Part shown: positions 11,774 to 21,560 of the stretch, piece after piece
Position numbering within the stretch: the stretch's first letter is position 1
Layout of the letters: the number at the start of each line of letters is the position of its first letter
Source of the DNA: Strigamia acuminata
Taxonomy: Eukaryota; Arthropoda; Chilopoda; Geophilomorpha; Linotaeniidae
DNA: 64,000 nt
NCBI GenBank assembly: GCA_949358305.1
Contig: OX442322.1
Location: 8,494,001-8,558,000 of the forward strand
Direction of reading: 5' to 3'
Translations under genes and position numbers: made by a program
Notes under the pieces: generated by a model
What the model saw: the letters and a program-made list of their open reading frames with translations, nothing else
The model's database searches: none
Told to the model about the DNA's origin: nothing

Positions 11774-12903
11774 GAGATGGGAAGAACCTGAAATAAGCAC
11801 AATTGTAGTTTTTGGTGCTTATTTTGCTTGTGATTTAATTTATACTAACTTGTATTGGTGTTTAAGGTAGTCCACAGGTGTCTTGGGTCGCTGGATGGGC
11901 GTTGGACATCGTTTGTGAGCGTTTGCGAGCGTCGGGCGTGAGCGTACGCCTTGCGACGCCTCTCGTGGTCGTGTGGGTCCTGCAAATGAGTTGAATTGGT
12001 CGGGTTTCAATGCCCAAGCACTGGGAAAGCTGTACTGACCGTTCTAAGACGAAGATCCATCGTTGAGAAGGCCTGTGAGTCGCTCGCGACCTTGTTTGGC
12101 TCCATTCACGTCATTTTAGCAGTTGCATGGTCGCCATCTTGGATTTGGTGCTGCACTGTTGCCCTGTTATTATTTCTTTTGGGGTTTTGAGGAGACCTGG
12201 ACATAGGGAATATTTACTAGTTATTGTTTGTATAAATTACCAATATTAAGGGTTGTTAATCTAAGCTTTTACCTTTGTTATTGTATGGTTGTTACGGGTT
12301 AAGGTTTGTGACACTTTGCGCCCTCTTTTGGTGGCAATTGGGGTTTGGGCTCAGCATTGTGTTTTGAGTGCAGTTAATGTTAGTTTTAGCCTTTGAATTA
12401 TCTGTTAAGTTTAAGTGAAGTGCTGTTTGCACAGGTCATACTGTTTTCAAGGTGTTAGGTTAAGTTTTGCCTTTATTTATGTTAAGTTTGACATCTGTTG
12501 TCTATATACGGAAACCTTGTTGGCACTATTGTTATTATTCAAATCTGTATTGTTTGGTCACTGACATTTATTGTAATCAGGTGACCAGTTGTTAAGAGTA
12601 GGTTGCTAAAGAAGCAACTCAGTTGTTATCAGTTGTTAAGTATTAAAGCCAGTTGATGTTTTTCCTCCTTCTTTGGATAAATTATTCCTGGGTTTATTTT
12701 ACTTCAATAAACAGGATGACTTGTGAGTAGAGAGCTTTGCCTGCTCTCCTCCTCCCTGGGAGCACAGAATTTTTACCCAGCAGCTAAAGAGGTTTTGCCA
12801 ATCACTTCATCTAAATGCAGTTAGGCCTAGTTTCATGCAGTCAGGCCTAATCCTTCTTCAAGTTAGGCTTGGGCTCAGAGAAAGGATTTCAGCTTGTTTC
12901 ATC

Positions 12904-12914
12904 AACCACTATAC
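12904..12914 (+). promoter_or_regulatory. U5 site antisense to tRNA-His D-arm (J)
   Basis: AACCACTATAC, 75 bases before the LTR end, is complementary to GUAUAGUGGUU of tRNA-His. The other B-type copies keep it. Confidence 0.5.
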
Positions 12915-12989
12915 AGTCTCGGGCGGTTTCCAGAGTTTGGTGACCAATTCGCCAGTCCTCCCCTGTGAGATCCAAGGTTGTTTGCTACA

Positions 12990-13252
12990 GGGAGCTGTTT
13001 TTTGCGATGTTGCGAGCAAGAACGCAACAAAAAGGATCTGGAGATTTCACGTTGTTCATCTTCTGAAAGAAAGAAAAGGCTTTTTAATTTTGTTGTCCGA
13101 AGATAAGATTCTTATCTTATCTTATCTTATCTTATCTTATCTTATTATTTCAATCGATTCTTATTCTTATTCTTATCTCGGTTTACTGTGTCCATTTGGT
13201 GTGCTGCTTTGTTGACACGATCCTAGAAGTTCAAGGGGGTTGCCACTTCGCT
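12990..13252 (+). repeat. Spacer plus broken second B-type LTR
   Basis: 18 bases (spacer GGGAGCTG(T)n joined to GCGA) separate the J LTR from another LTR start at 13008. This LTR is cut by a CTTAT microsatellite, resumes about 13190, and ends at about 13252 in a seven-base overlap (TCGCTTG) with inverted pol sequence. Confidence 0.75.
13108..13178 (+). repeat. CTTAT / CTTATT microsatellite
   Basis: About seven CTTAT units followed by a degenerate TTCTTA run replace roughly 90 bases of the LTR. It was probably expanded by slippage within the LTR. Confidence 0.85.
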
Positions 13253-13334
13253 TGAAAACCTCGCACATATGCGCTTCTCCATCTGACGCAACCAAAGCTA
13301 CCTTTTCCTTTTTTGCCTCTTCCATTGGGAGGTC
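13248..13334 (-). pseudogene. Inverted scrap of B pol
   Basis: The minus strand matches the B gag-pol gene at about 19980-20067 (encoding LPMEEAKKEKVALV and the following residues, between RNase H and integrase). It is joined through GACCTCCC to the tRNA-His copy and through TCGCTTG to the broken LTR; both joins share short homology, as expected for template switching. Confidence 0.85.
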
Positions 13335-13371
13335 CGCAATAACCCAGGTTCGAATCCTGGTCACGGCACCA
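13335..13371 (+). other. Copy of tRNA-His 3' half next to LTR
   Basis: 37 bases that fold as the 3' half of a tRNA: anticodon-stem strand CGCAA, four-base variable region TAAC, T-stem CCAGG, loop TTCGAAT, T-stem CCTGG, acceptor strand TCACGGC, A73 and CCA. The CCA shows it was copied from a mature tRNA, not a gene. Its last 18 bases (13354-13371) are the primer-binding site of the inverted LTR to its right. The copy stops at tRNA base 39 or 38. Confidence 0.88.
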
Positions 13372-13384
13372 AAAAACAGCTCCC

Positions 13385-14955
13385 TGTAGCAAACAACCTT
13401 GGATCTCACAGGAAAAAACTGGCGAATTGGTCACCAAACTCTGGAAACCGCCCGAGACTGTATAGTGGTTGAAGAGACAAGTTGAAATCCTCTCTCTGAG
13501 CATAAGCCTAACTTGAAGAAGTGTTAGGCCTGACTGCATGAAACTAGGCCTGACTGCATTTAGATAAAGTGATTGGCAAAACCTCTTTAGCTGCTGGGTA
13601 GAAATTCCGGGCTCCCAGGGAGGAGGAGAGCAGGCAAAGCTCTCTACTCACAAGTCATCATGTTTATTGAAGTAAAAGAAACCCAGGAATAAATTATCCA
13701 AAGAAGGAGGAAAAATATCAACTGGATTTAATACTTAACAAATGATAACAACTGTTGCTTCTTTAGCAACCACACAACAACTGGTCACCTGATTACAATA
13801 AATGTCAGTGACCAAACAATACAGATTTGAATAATAACAATAGTGCCAACAAGGTTTCCGTATATCTACAACAGATGTCAAACTTAACATAAGTAAAGAC
13901 AAAACTTAACCTAACACCTTGATAACAGTATGACCTGTGCAAACAGCACTTCACTTAAACTTAACAGATAATTCAAAGGCTAAAACTAACATTAGTTACA
14001 CTCAAAACACAATGCTGAGCCCAAACCCAATCACCACCAAATGAGGGCGCAACGTGTCACAGTTTTAACCCCTTAACAACCATGCAATAACAAAGGTAAA
14101 AGCTTAGATTAACAACAACTAATATTGGTAAATATACAAACAATAACTAGTAAATATTCCCTATGTCCAGGTTCCAATAAAACCCCAAAAGAAACAATAA
14201 CAGGGCACCAGTGCAGCACCAAATCTAAGATGGCGACCATGCAACTGCCAAAATGACGTGAATGGAGCCAAGCAAGGTCGCAAGCGACTCACAGGCCTTC
14301 TCAACGATGGATCTGCTTCCTAGAACGGTCAGTACAACTTTCCCAGTGCTTGGACATTGAAACCCGACCAATTCAACTCATTTGCAGAACCCACACGACC
14401 ACGAGAGGCGTCGCAAGGCGTGCGCTCACGCCCGACGCTCGCAAACGCTCACAAATGACGTCCAACGTCCATCCAGCGACCCAAGACACCTGTGGACTAC
14501 CTTAAACACCAATACAAGTTAGTATAAATTAAATTACAAGTAAAACAAGCACTAAAACTGCAATTGTGCTTATTTCAGGTTCTTCCCGTCTCCCAGTTCA
14601 CTTGCGCTATGGCGACCATCTTGCCGATGCACGCCTATCTCCTTCGCAAGTGAACTGGAAACAGGAGAGAACTTACAAATCCTATAAATAACACATAAAA
14701 GTGAAAAAGACACATAAGACAATTACAAAAGACTAAAAACACAACTTTCAAACATTCCAGGTGTGGCAGGCGAAGTGGCAACCCCCTTGAACTTCTAGGA
14801 TCGTGTCAACAAAGCAGCACACCAAATGGACATGTCAGATATGTGTAAAAACTCTATTCAAACTTGACAACAAAATTAAAAAGCCTTTTCTTTCTTTCCG
14901 AAGATGAACAACGTGAAATCTCTAGATCTTTTTTGTTGCGTTCTTGCTCGCAACA
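13385..14955 (-). repeat. B LTR, inverted
   Basis: 1571 bases, near-identical to 21561-23132 on the opposite strand, with both ends intact. The sequence to its left is a 13-base spacer, the primer-binding site and the tRNA-His copy; to its right is the 3' end of pol. GTATAGTGGTT at 13460-13470 is the U5 tRNA-His antisense site on this strand. Confidence 0.92.
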
Positions 14956-15007
14956 TCGCTGCCAGCCGAAAAAGAAGCGGACAGCCGGCCTAAGCGACTC
15001 GACCACG

Positions 15008-15590
15008 CTAGTCCAGCTCCAAAGCCCTTACGTGTTTGACCGAGCGTCGATATTCCTTTCCATTGGCTGTAACCACTCTCACGACGCGCACAAAACCATC
15101 TTCGCCTGGTAGGACTTCGATGACCCGTGCCAGCGGCCAGAAGTACGGATTGCAGCCGACCTTTTCTAGCAAGACTATCTGGTCGACTTCCGGATTCTTG
15201 AAACGGGAGTCGCCCTTGACTTCATGAAAATTTCTTAGCTGTTTCAGGTAACTCTCGCGCCAAATCCGCCAGAACTCCCAAACGAAAAGTCGTCTTTTTC
15301 TATCCAATCTCCGTAGGTCTTTCTTCTGTATCGCGTGCAGTGGACGGTTGATAACCCACTTGGGCATTCCTCCAGTGAGAAAGTTCTCAGGGCTGAGAAT
15401 TCTCCCGCCGTCAACCTCCTCATGTACGTAAGACAGGGGCCTTGAGTTAAGCACGGAGCTTATCTCGACGGCTAGCGTCTGAAGCGTCTCCAAGTCTACA
15501 GTCCTACGCAGCAGCATCTTACGTAGTTTATCTTTCACCGAACGCACAAGTCTCTCCCAGGCTCCTCCAGCCCAAGGTGACAATGGTGGT
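15008..15590 (-). pseudogene. B pol C-terminus, inverted fragment
   Basis: Encodes the end of integrase and DUF5641, from SPWAGGAWERLV (which holds the catalytic Glu) to the stop. It differs from the B copy at 20925-21508 by only about two residues in 191. It breaks at GGTGG, three bases before a degenerate primer-binding site on the plus strand. With the inverted LTR it forms a 2.2-kb inverted repeat against the B 3' end. Confidence 0.9.
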
Positions 15591-15708
15591 TTGGTGCGTG
15601 CCAGTTGGTTTGTTTGTACGGCTGGTTCCGTGAGCGACCGGCATCAAGTGCGCACGCCAGAGAGTCACGTGAGAGCGGCCATTGACGTCCTGAGTCTGCC
15701 AAGTCAAA

Positions 15709-15718
15709 CACAACGCAA
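15709..15718 (+). promoter_or_regulatory. Leader motif complementary to tRNA-His anticodon arm (B)
   Basis: CACAACGCAA is the exact complement of UUGCGUUGUG. This is bases 27-36 of tRNA-His when the 5' stem strand is derived from the CGCAA seen at 13335-13339 and the loop is the invariant UU-GUG. It lies about 115 bases after the primer site. Confidence 0.65.
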
Positions 15719-15870
15719 TGTGCAAGTTGAACAGCTACAGCCTGAAAGAAGAAGAACAGTTTTAGTTTTTAAAGTGTTTTTTGGTGGGCCGTTTTTTGGG
15801 TTTTTTGGTGTGTCCCTTCTGGGGGGAGGGGAAGTGTGCATTTTCGTGTTTAAGTTAAAGTTTAAGTTTT

Positions 15871-15900
15871 TCTCCACTATAACTGCTTAGGCAGGGGAGA
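15871..15900 (+). promoter_or_regulatory. Leader RNA hairpin (B)
   Basis: TCTCC / GGAGA form an outer stem and CTGC / GCAG an inner stem with loop TTAG; ACTATAA bulges on the 5' side. D and H leaders have the same shape with compensated base pairs. CCACTATA within it can pair with UAUAGUGG of the tRNA-His D-arm. Confidence 0.65.
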
Positions 15901-16231
15901 TTTAGATAGCCTAGTAGTTAAAAGAGTCTGCTTGACAGCTTAGAGTTTTTGGGTGTTGCATCACTCAAATCCTTAGGAATTTAGAGAGTTTAGCAGTTAA
16001 CAGGAATTAGTCTACTATAGGAATTAGAGACTGGGTGTTGCGCCACTCAGATCTTTAGTAGCATAGAGTTTACAGTGAGTCTGTCTGTATATCATTCAGA
16101 TCACTAGCGGTTTAGTTGAGCAGTTAGTGTATTTGGTCATTGTTTGTCCAAATATCACCTGTGTTTAGAGTTGTGTGTCTTTGGTTTTTGACTGACTGAT
16201 TGTCTTCACTTTCTGCCATTCCAGGTTTGAC

Positions 16232-19200
16232 ATGGCTACAGGAGGTGGATCAAGGTCAGGTTCAGGGAGAACAACGCCAACAACGGTTGAGCAACAACCG
16301 CCGGAAGAAATGGACGTGTTGTCTGGGAGGTTCACGACTTTGGGGATCTCTTTGGACGCGCTTTTGAGAAGGTCCTTGACACTAAAAGATACTGGCGAGC
16401 TGGAAGCTGTAGAAATGGCTGCAGATGAACAGATGATGAGAATGATAAACGACCTGAACACGATGCAGCCCAACCTGACAAGAGATCAGTACTTGGCAAA
16501 TCTAAGGGAAATCGAAGAGTTAGATACACCGATTTCAGTTCTTAAGCACAGAACCCGAATGTCCAAGAAGTTCGTGACGCATTGGTCAGCAAATCCAGCA
16601 AATGCTTCAGCGTTGACGACCAGTACGTCTCAGAGTTCGATTTTGAACCAGACCTTGTCGCAATCGACAAGAAGGCATAATAATGCAAAGCTTCCTAAGT
16701 TGGAAATGCGGAAATTCAATGGAGATGTGACGACATTTCGTCCCTTCCTAAGCAGCTTTGATTCTGCTGTTCACAGCAACCCTGATTTATCAGAAATTGA
16801 GAAGTTGCAATACTTGCAGTCGCTGTGCACGGGAGAAGCTGCCATGCTGATCTCTGCATTTCCGTTAGTGGACGGTAATTACAATTTGGCAAGAGAAGAG
16901 TTGGAACGTTCCTACGGGGACGATGAAGCCCAGAGAGTGGCATTGGTCAAGTCCATAAGGGATATGAAACAGGTTACGGAATTGCATCCGGTCAAAGCTG
17001 TCCGTACACAGTTGACCAAGGTGTCCACTGCTATCCGCTTGCTGGAGCAGTTGAGCGTTCCAGTACAGACTGCTGGTCTGCTTCTGGCACCCGACGTGCT
17101 GAGGAAATTTCCACCTGCCATGGTGATGAGGTTTTACCAGCAGCAAGGGGCTAAGACCTCAAATTTAGTGACAATCTTGAATTTCTTTGCGGCTGAAGTT
17201 CAGCTCTTGGAGCAGATGGAAGATGTCATGGGGGCAGGAGGTCTTGCAACTAAAAAAGACAAGTCTGGAAGTTCCGACAAGGATAAGGATCAACGCAAGG
17301 GCACGATGTCCACCTGCGCTACGTCCAAAAAAGCCAAAGAGTCTTTTTGCCCAAAGCTGACCGTGGGAAGCGCAATTTGCATTTTTTGCAAAGAAGGTCA
17401 TGCTAACGCTTTCTGTAGGAAAGAAATGAGCGTGGCAGAGAAGACCACGATTATTCAACAGAACCGACTTTGCTTCAATTGCCTGCAAGAGGGACACAGG
17501 GCAATGCGGTGCCAGGTTAAAACCAGCTGCAGGACTTGCGGCGGACGACATCATTCGTCCATCTGCAGGAAATTGAACACAGGAAGTGGAGGTGGGATAG
17601 AGAAGCCCAAGGACGTGAGCGCGAACGTTTCCTTGGCGATCTCCTCAACACTTCAGTTGATGATATTCACAGCGGAGTTAAAAACAAAGTCTGGAGGTTC
17701 GCACACGATCCGTGGCATGTTAGATCCGGGCAGCCATCGGTCCTACATTTTAAAGAGTGTAGCCGACCGGATACGGTTGAAGAGTTGTGGGTCAATCGAA
17801 GCCACAGCCCAACGCCTCAATGAAGAGGATAATGCTGGATCGACGTCTTACGACGTTTACAAGCTACTCCTTCAGTCTAGGCACGGAGCCAGAGAGCTCA
17901 AGGTGACGACTTTAAGTGCAAGAAGCCTACCGCATGTGTATGGGATAGCCAGCCCTGATACCATTCAGAAAGTTAAAGATTTGGGGTTCGAATTGGCTGA
18001 AGACTTACCTTCGACTGCAGGCAATGTTGATATCTTGCTTGGAGTTGATGTTTGGTGGGAAATCTGCCTTGACGGACGGAAACGTCTTGATAACCGCTTG
18101 GGTTTGGTCAATACCATTTTTGGTTGGGTGTTGTCAGGAGCCGCTGGGTCGACAGATGTCTTCTCAGAGAGCTCGCGTGACGTGTCTTGCTGCAACACCT
18201 GTGAAATTAAGACTGGCCATGATTTGGAAAAGCTTTGGAGTTTGGAGGCTGTTGGGATTACCGCTGGCGAACGCGATTCAGATTTTGTTCGAGATCGCTT
18301 TGAGAAGTCGCACAAGCGAATGGAGGATGGTCGCTACCAAGTTTGCTTGCCCTTTAACGATAAGATCGGGGCTTTGGAATCAAACTGGGAGTTGGCTCTG
18401 AACCAACTATCACATACGCTTAGGCGAATTGATAGTAACCGCGACCACAAGGAACGTTATAACAAAGCCATGTGGGACTACGTCAAGGAAGAGCACGCGG
18501 AAGTAGTACCTCTTGCAGAGAGATACAAGAAAACTGGAGTTTATGTTATCCCGCACCATCCAGTGATCAAGGAGGACCGGGAAACAACCAAGTTCCGTGT
18601 CGTTTTCAACGCGTCGTCGGCGAGGAAGGGGCTACCTTCGCTGAACGACTGTCTGTATCCTGGCCCTTCTTTAAATCCGGATATTGTCCCAGTTATGATC
18701 CGTTTCCGCCTTTTTTGTGTAGTGGCGATAGCAGACATCAAGCAGGCTTTCCTGCAAGTGCTGATTAATCCTGACCACTGCGATTTCTTGCGGTTCCTTT
18801 GGGTCTCAGAAGAATATTTCCAAGAAGGATATTCTTGGCAGAATTTGTGGGATCACCTGGTCGTTTTAAGAATGATAGTCGTCCCTTTCGGGGTGAATTC
18901 GTCGCCATTCTTGTTGTGCGCTGTCATCCGCGCGCAAGGGCGATTGTATTTGGTGCTTTTCCCCAAAGAGGCAGACGCCCTTGATAAGGGCATCTACATG
19001 GACGATTTGACGTCCGGGGCCGATGGAACCCAAGAGACAGTTAGGCACTGTGTCAATCTACGCAGGATCCTTGACGAGGGAAAGATGCCTCTCGTCAAGT
19101 GGGCAGCATCAAAGGCAGAAGTCTTTGATGCACTCAAAGACAAGGATTTCCACATGCGTGCAGACAAGTTTGAAGATCTAGGAGTTGTCAAGATGCTGGG

Positions 19201-21508
19201 CATCCTTTGGAGCGTCCAAGATGATACGCTAATGTTCAGGATCCCGACCGGTGTTGAGATTCCCCAGTCAAGGAGGGGCATTCTGTCATTATTGGCATCA
19301 GTCTTCGACCCCTTGGGGTTGATAGCTCCAGTCATTTTGCGGATGAAGCTACTTTTACAGAGTATGTGGGGTCGCGACATCAAATGGGACGACATAATCT
19401 CCGAAGAGAACCGAGAGATAGTGACAAAATGGTACGCCGATCTTCAGCGCCTCACCGAAGCCCGGGTGAAGCGTTGGATGGGGACGTACTCGGGCCAAGA
19501 AATGGACATTGACGTCTTTTGCGACGCAAGTCCACAAGCGTACGGGTGCGCGATCTACGTTCGAGCTGCGTCAGGCGCGACCCAACTGCTCTTGAGCAAA
19601 AGCAGAATTGCCCCCACCACCAAGTTGACTTTGCCACGCCTAGAATTGACCGCAACTGTTGTTGGAGTCCGGATGGTGGAGTACATCCTAGAGGATTTCC
19701 TACCAGGTTATCCAATCGGGAAGATAAGGTATTACTCGGACTCAATGGTTGCGCTCGGGTGGTTGAAGTCTGATAAGAACAGGTGGAAGCCCTATGTCTC
19801 CAACAGAGTGGCAGAAGTTCTTGAAAAGTCAAGTCCGAGTCAGTGGGCATACGTCCCGACGGACCGGAATCCAGCGGACGTATTGACACGCCCATGCGAG
19901 GCAAAGAACCTTTTGGCCAACCGTCTCTGGTGGGACGGGCCCGGTCAGTTGGAAGACCTCGCGGACGAACCTGAGGACGTTGACCTCCCAATGGAAGAGG
20001 CAAAAAAGGAAAAGGTAGCTTTGGTTGCGTCAGATGGAGAAGCGCATATGTGCGAGGTTTTCAAGCGATTTAGTAGTTTTAATCGCCTCGTGCGAGTTTT
20101 CGCGCTCATGCGGCGCTGGCTTCCTTTTTTCGCCCGCGGGAGGGACCTCGAGGTTCTCGAGATAGAAGTTGCCGAGGAAAGAGTCATCCGCTTGGCTCAG
20201 GTCTTGAGTTTTCCAGACGAAAGACAAGCCGCAATGTTGAAAGAGAAAGTGGCAAAGGGCTCTATCCTGAAAAATTTCGACATTTTTCTGGATGAGAGAG
20301 ATTTACTAAGACTAAGGAGCCGTCTAGGGAAGTCAGCGCTTCCCTTTGACGAGGTATTTCCCATCATTTTACACCCGGATAGTTGGGTAACAAGACTAAT
20401 CATCAAGAAGGTTCACTTGCAGCTCCTGCATGGTGAGCTAAGTGAGACGTTTTACCGGTTGAGAGACAAGTATTGGATTGTAAGAGGACGCCGAACGGTC
20501 AAGGCTGTGATCCGGAGTTGCTTGGTCTGCAAACGAGAGCGGTTGGAACGAAATAACCCAGCCACTGGTGACCCTCCTATGGAGCGCGTCACGCCGGCAG
20601 CCCCGTTCCAGCATACAGGAATTGACCACCTCGGCCCTCTCACAGTCAAGCATAAGGAGAAAGGAAGAAAAGTCTATATTCTGTTGTTTACCTGCCTAGT
20701 AACACGAGCGATCCATTTGGAAGTCTCTGAGAACCTTTCGGTGGAAAAGTTCCTTCTGGCCTTCCGTCGTTTCGGCGCCAGATTTGGGTACCCGGCGAAA
20801 GTGTTCTCCGACAACTCCAAAACTTTCGAGCGAGGAAGCCAGGAGATACAGTCGTGGGGTAAATTGCTGACCAAGGATGGGATCCGGACGTTCCTTTCGG
20901 AGAAGAGAGTGGTTTGGTCGTTCATCCCACCATTGTCACCTTGGGCTGGAGGAGCCTGGGAGAGACTTGTGCGTTCGGTGAAAGATAAACTACGTAAGAT
21001 GCTGCTGCGTAGGACTGTAGACTTGGAGACGCTTCAGACGCTAGCCGTCGAGATAAGCTCCGTGCTTAACTCAAGGCCCCTGTCTTACGTACATGAGGAG
21101 GTTGACGGCGGGAGAATTCTCAGCCCTGAGAACTTTCTCACTGGAGGAATGCCCAAGTGGGTTATCAACCGTCCACTGCACGCGATAGAGAAGAAAGACC
21201 TACGGAGATTGGATAGAAAAAGACGACTTTTCGTTTGGGAGTTCTGGCGGATTTGGCGCGAGAGTTACCTGAAACAGCTAAGAAATTTTCATGAAGTCAA
21301 GGGCGACTCCCGTTTCAAGAATCCGGAAGTCGACCAGATAGTCTTGCTAGAAAAGGTCGGCTGCAATCCGTACTTCTGGCCGCTGGCACGGGTCATCGAA
21401 GTCCTACCAGGCGAAGATGGTTTTGGGCGCGTCGTGAGAGTGGTTACAGCCAATGGAAAGGAATATCGACGCTCGGTCAAACACGTAAGGGCTTTGGAGC
21501 TGGACTAG
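16232..21508 (+). CDS. gag-pol: Family B gag-pol polyprotein, apparently intact
   Basis: 1758 residues in one frame. Gag: DUF1759 from about residue 150, zinc knuckles at about 383, 414 and 433 (CIFC, CFNC, CRTC). Protease: MLDPGSHRS at about 495, DPG instead of DTG. Reverse transcriptase: IADIKQAFLQ at about 833 and YMDDL at about 922. RNase H: VFCDAS at about 1095. Integrase: zinc domain ending in SCLVCK (about 1434), then the catalytic Asp, Asp and Glu near 1463, 1525 and 1567. DUF5641 runs to the stop. Length and order are those of a complete BEL/Pao polyprotein; there is no envelope frame. The ATG is the first in frame after the leader. Cutting of the polyprotein by its own protease is family knowledge. 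The copy lacks a sense 5' LTR. Confidence 0.95.
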   Translation: MATGGGSRSGSGRTTPTTVEQQPPEEMDVLSGRFTTLGISLDALLRRSLTLKDTGELEAVEMAADEQMMRMINDLNTMQPNLTRDQYLANLREIEELDTPISVLKHRTRMSKKFVTHWSANPANASALTTSTSQSSILNQTLSQSTRRHNNAKLPKLEMRKFNGDVTTFRPFLSSFDSAVHSNPDLSEIEKLQYLQSLCTGEAAMLISAFPLVDGNYNLAREELERSYGDDEAQRVALVKSIRDMKQVTELHPVKAVRTQLTKVSTAIRLLEQLSVPVQTAGLLLAPDVLRKFPPAMVMRFYQQQGAKTSNLVTILNFFAAEVQLLEQMEDVMGAGGLATKKDKSGSSDKDKDQRKGTMSTCATSKKAKESFCPKLTVGSAICIFCKEGHANAFCRKEMSVAEKTTIIQQNRLCFNCLQEGHRAMRCQVKTSCRTCGGRHHSSICRKLNTGSGGGIEKPKDVSANVSLAISSTLQLMIFTAELKTKSGGSHTIRGMLDPGSHRSYILKSVADRIRLKSCGSIEATAQRLNEEDNAGSTSYDVYKLLLQSRHGARELKVTTLSARSLPHVYGIASPDTIQKVKDLGFELAEDLPSTAGNVDILLGVDVWWEICLDGRKRLDNRLGLVNTIFGWVLSGAAGSTDVFSESSRDVSCCNTCEIKTGHDLEKLWSLEAVGITAGERDSDFVRDRFEKSHKRMEDGRYQVCLPFNDKIGALESNWELALNQLSHTLRRIDSNRDHKERYNKAMWDYVKEEHAEVVPLAERYKKTGVYVIPHHPVIKEDRETTKFRVVFNASSARKGLPSLNDCLYPGPSLNPDIVPVMIRFRLFCVVAIADIKQAFLQVLINPDHCDFLRFLWVSEEYFQEGYSWQNLWDHLVVLRMIVVPFGVNSSPFLLCAVIRAQGRLYLVLFPKEADALDKGIYMDDLTSGADGTQETVRHCVNLRRILDEGKMPLVKWAASKAEVFDALKDKDFHMRADKFEDLGVVKMLGILWSVQDDTLMFRIPTGVEIPQSRRGILSLLASVFDPLGLIAPVILRMKLLLQSMWGRDIKWDDIISEENREIVTKWYADLQRLTEARVKRWMGTYSGQEMDIDVFCDASPQAYGCAIYVRAASGATQLLLSKSRIAPTTKLTLPRLELTATVVGVRMVEYILEDFLPGYPIGKIRYYSDSMVALGWLKSDKNRWKPYVSNRVAEVLEKSSPSQWAYVPTDRNPADVLTRPCEAKNLLANRLWWDGPGQLEDLADEPEDVDLPMEEAKKEKVALVASDGEAHMCEVFKRFSSFNRLVRVFALMRRWLPFFARGRDLEVLEIEVAEERVIRLAQVLSFPDERQAAMLKEKVAKGSILKNFDIFLDERDLLRLRSRLGKSALPFDEVFPIILHPDSWVTRLIIKKVHLQLLHGELSETFYRLRDKYWIVRGRRTVKAVIRSCLVCKRERLERNNPATGDPPMERVTPAAPFQHTGIDHLGPLTVKHKEKGRKVYILLFTCLVTRAIHLEVSENLSVEKFLLAFRRFGARFGYPAKVFSDNSKTFERGSQEIQSWGKLLTKDGIRTFLSEKRVVWSFIPPLSPWAGGAWERLVRSVKDKLRKMLLRRTVDLETLQTLAVEISSVLNSRPLSYVHEEVDGGRILSPENFLTGGMPKWVINRPLHAIEKKDLRRLDRKRRLFVWEFWRIWRESYLKQLRNFHEVKGDSRFKNPEVDQIVLLEKVGCNPYFWPLARVIEVLPGEDGFGRVVRVVTANGKEYRRSVKHVRALELD

Positions 21509-21560
21509 CGTGGTCGAGTCGCTTAGGCCGGCTGTCCGCTTCTTTTTCGGCTGGCAGCGA

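Larger units (their letters stand above)
11411..12989 (+). repeat. B-type LTR (3' LTR of J)
   Basis: Begins TGTTGCGAGCAAGAACGCAA and ends TTGTTTGCTACA, 1579 bases, close to the B LTR at 21561-23132 throughout. It is preceded by internal 3'-end sequence, but followed by the GGGAGCTG(T)n spacer that normally lies between a 5' LTR and the primer-binding site. Confidence 0.9.
15593..16231 (+). other. B 5' leader
   Basis: Leader of the intact B element. It starts with TGGTGCGTGCCAG, a decayed tRNA-His primer-binding site that lacks internal bases, and holds the anticodon-complement motif and a hairpin. Three spaced copies of a CACTCAGATC-like motif lie between about 15955 and 16105. No plus-strand 5' LTR precedes it, so this copy has lost its own promoter. 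Confidence 0.7.

Noticed and set aside
13335-13371. Functional tRNA-His gene
   Set aside because: Only the 3' half is present and it carries an encoded CCA, which animal tRNA genes lack; it is a cDNA copy.
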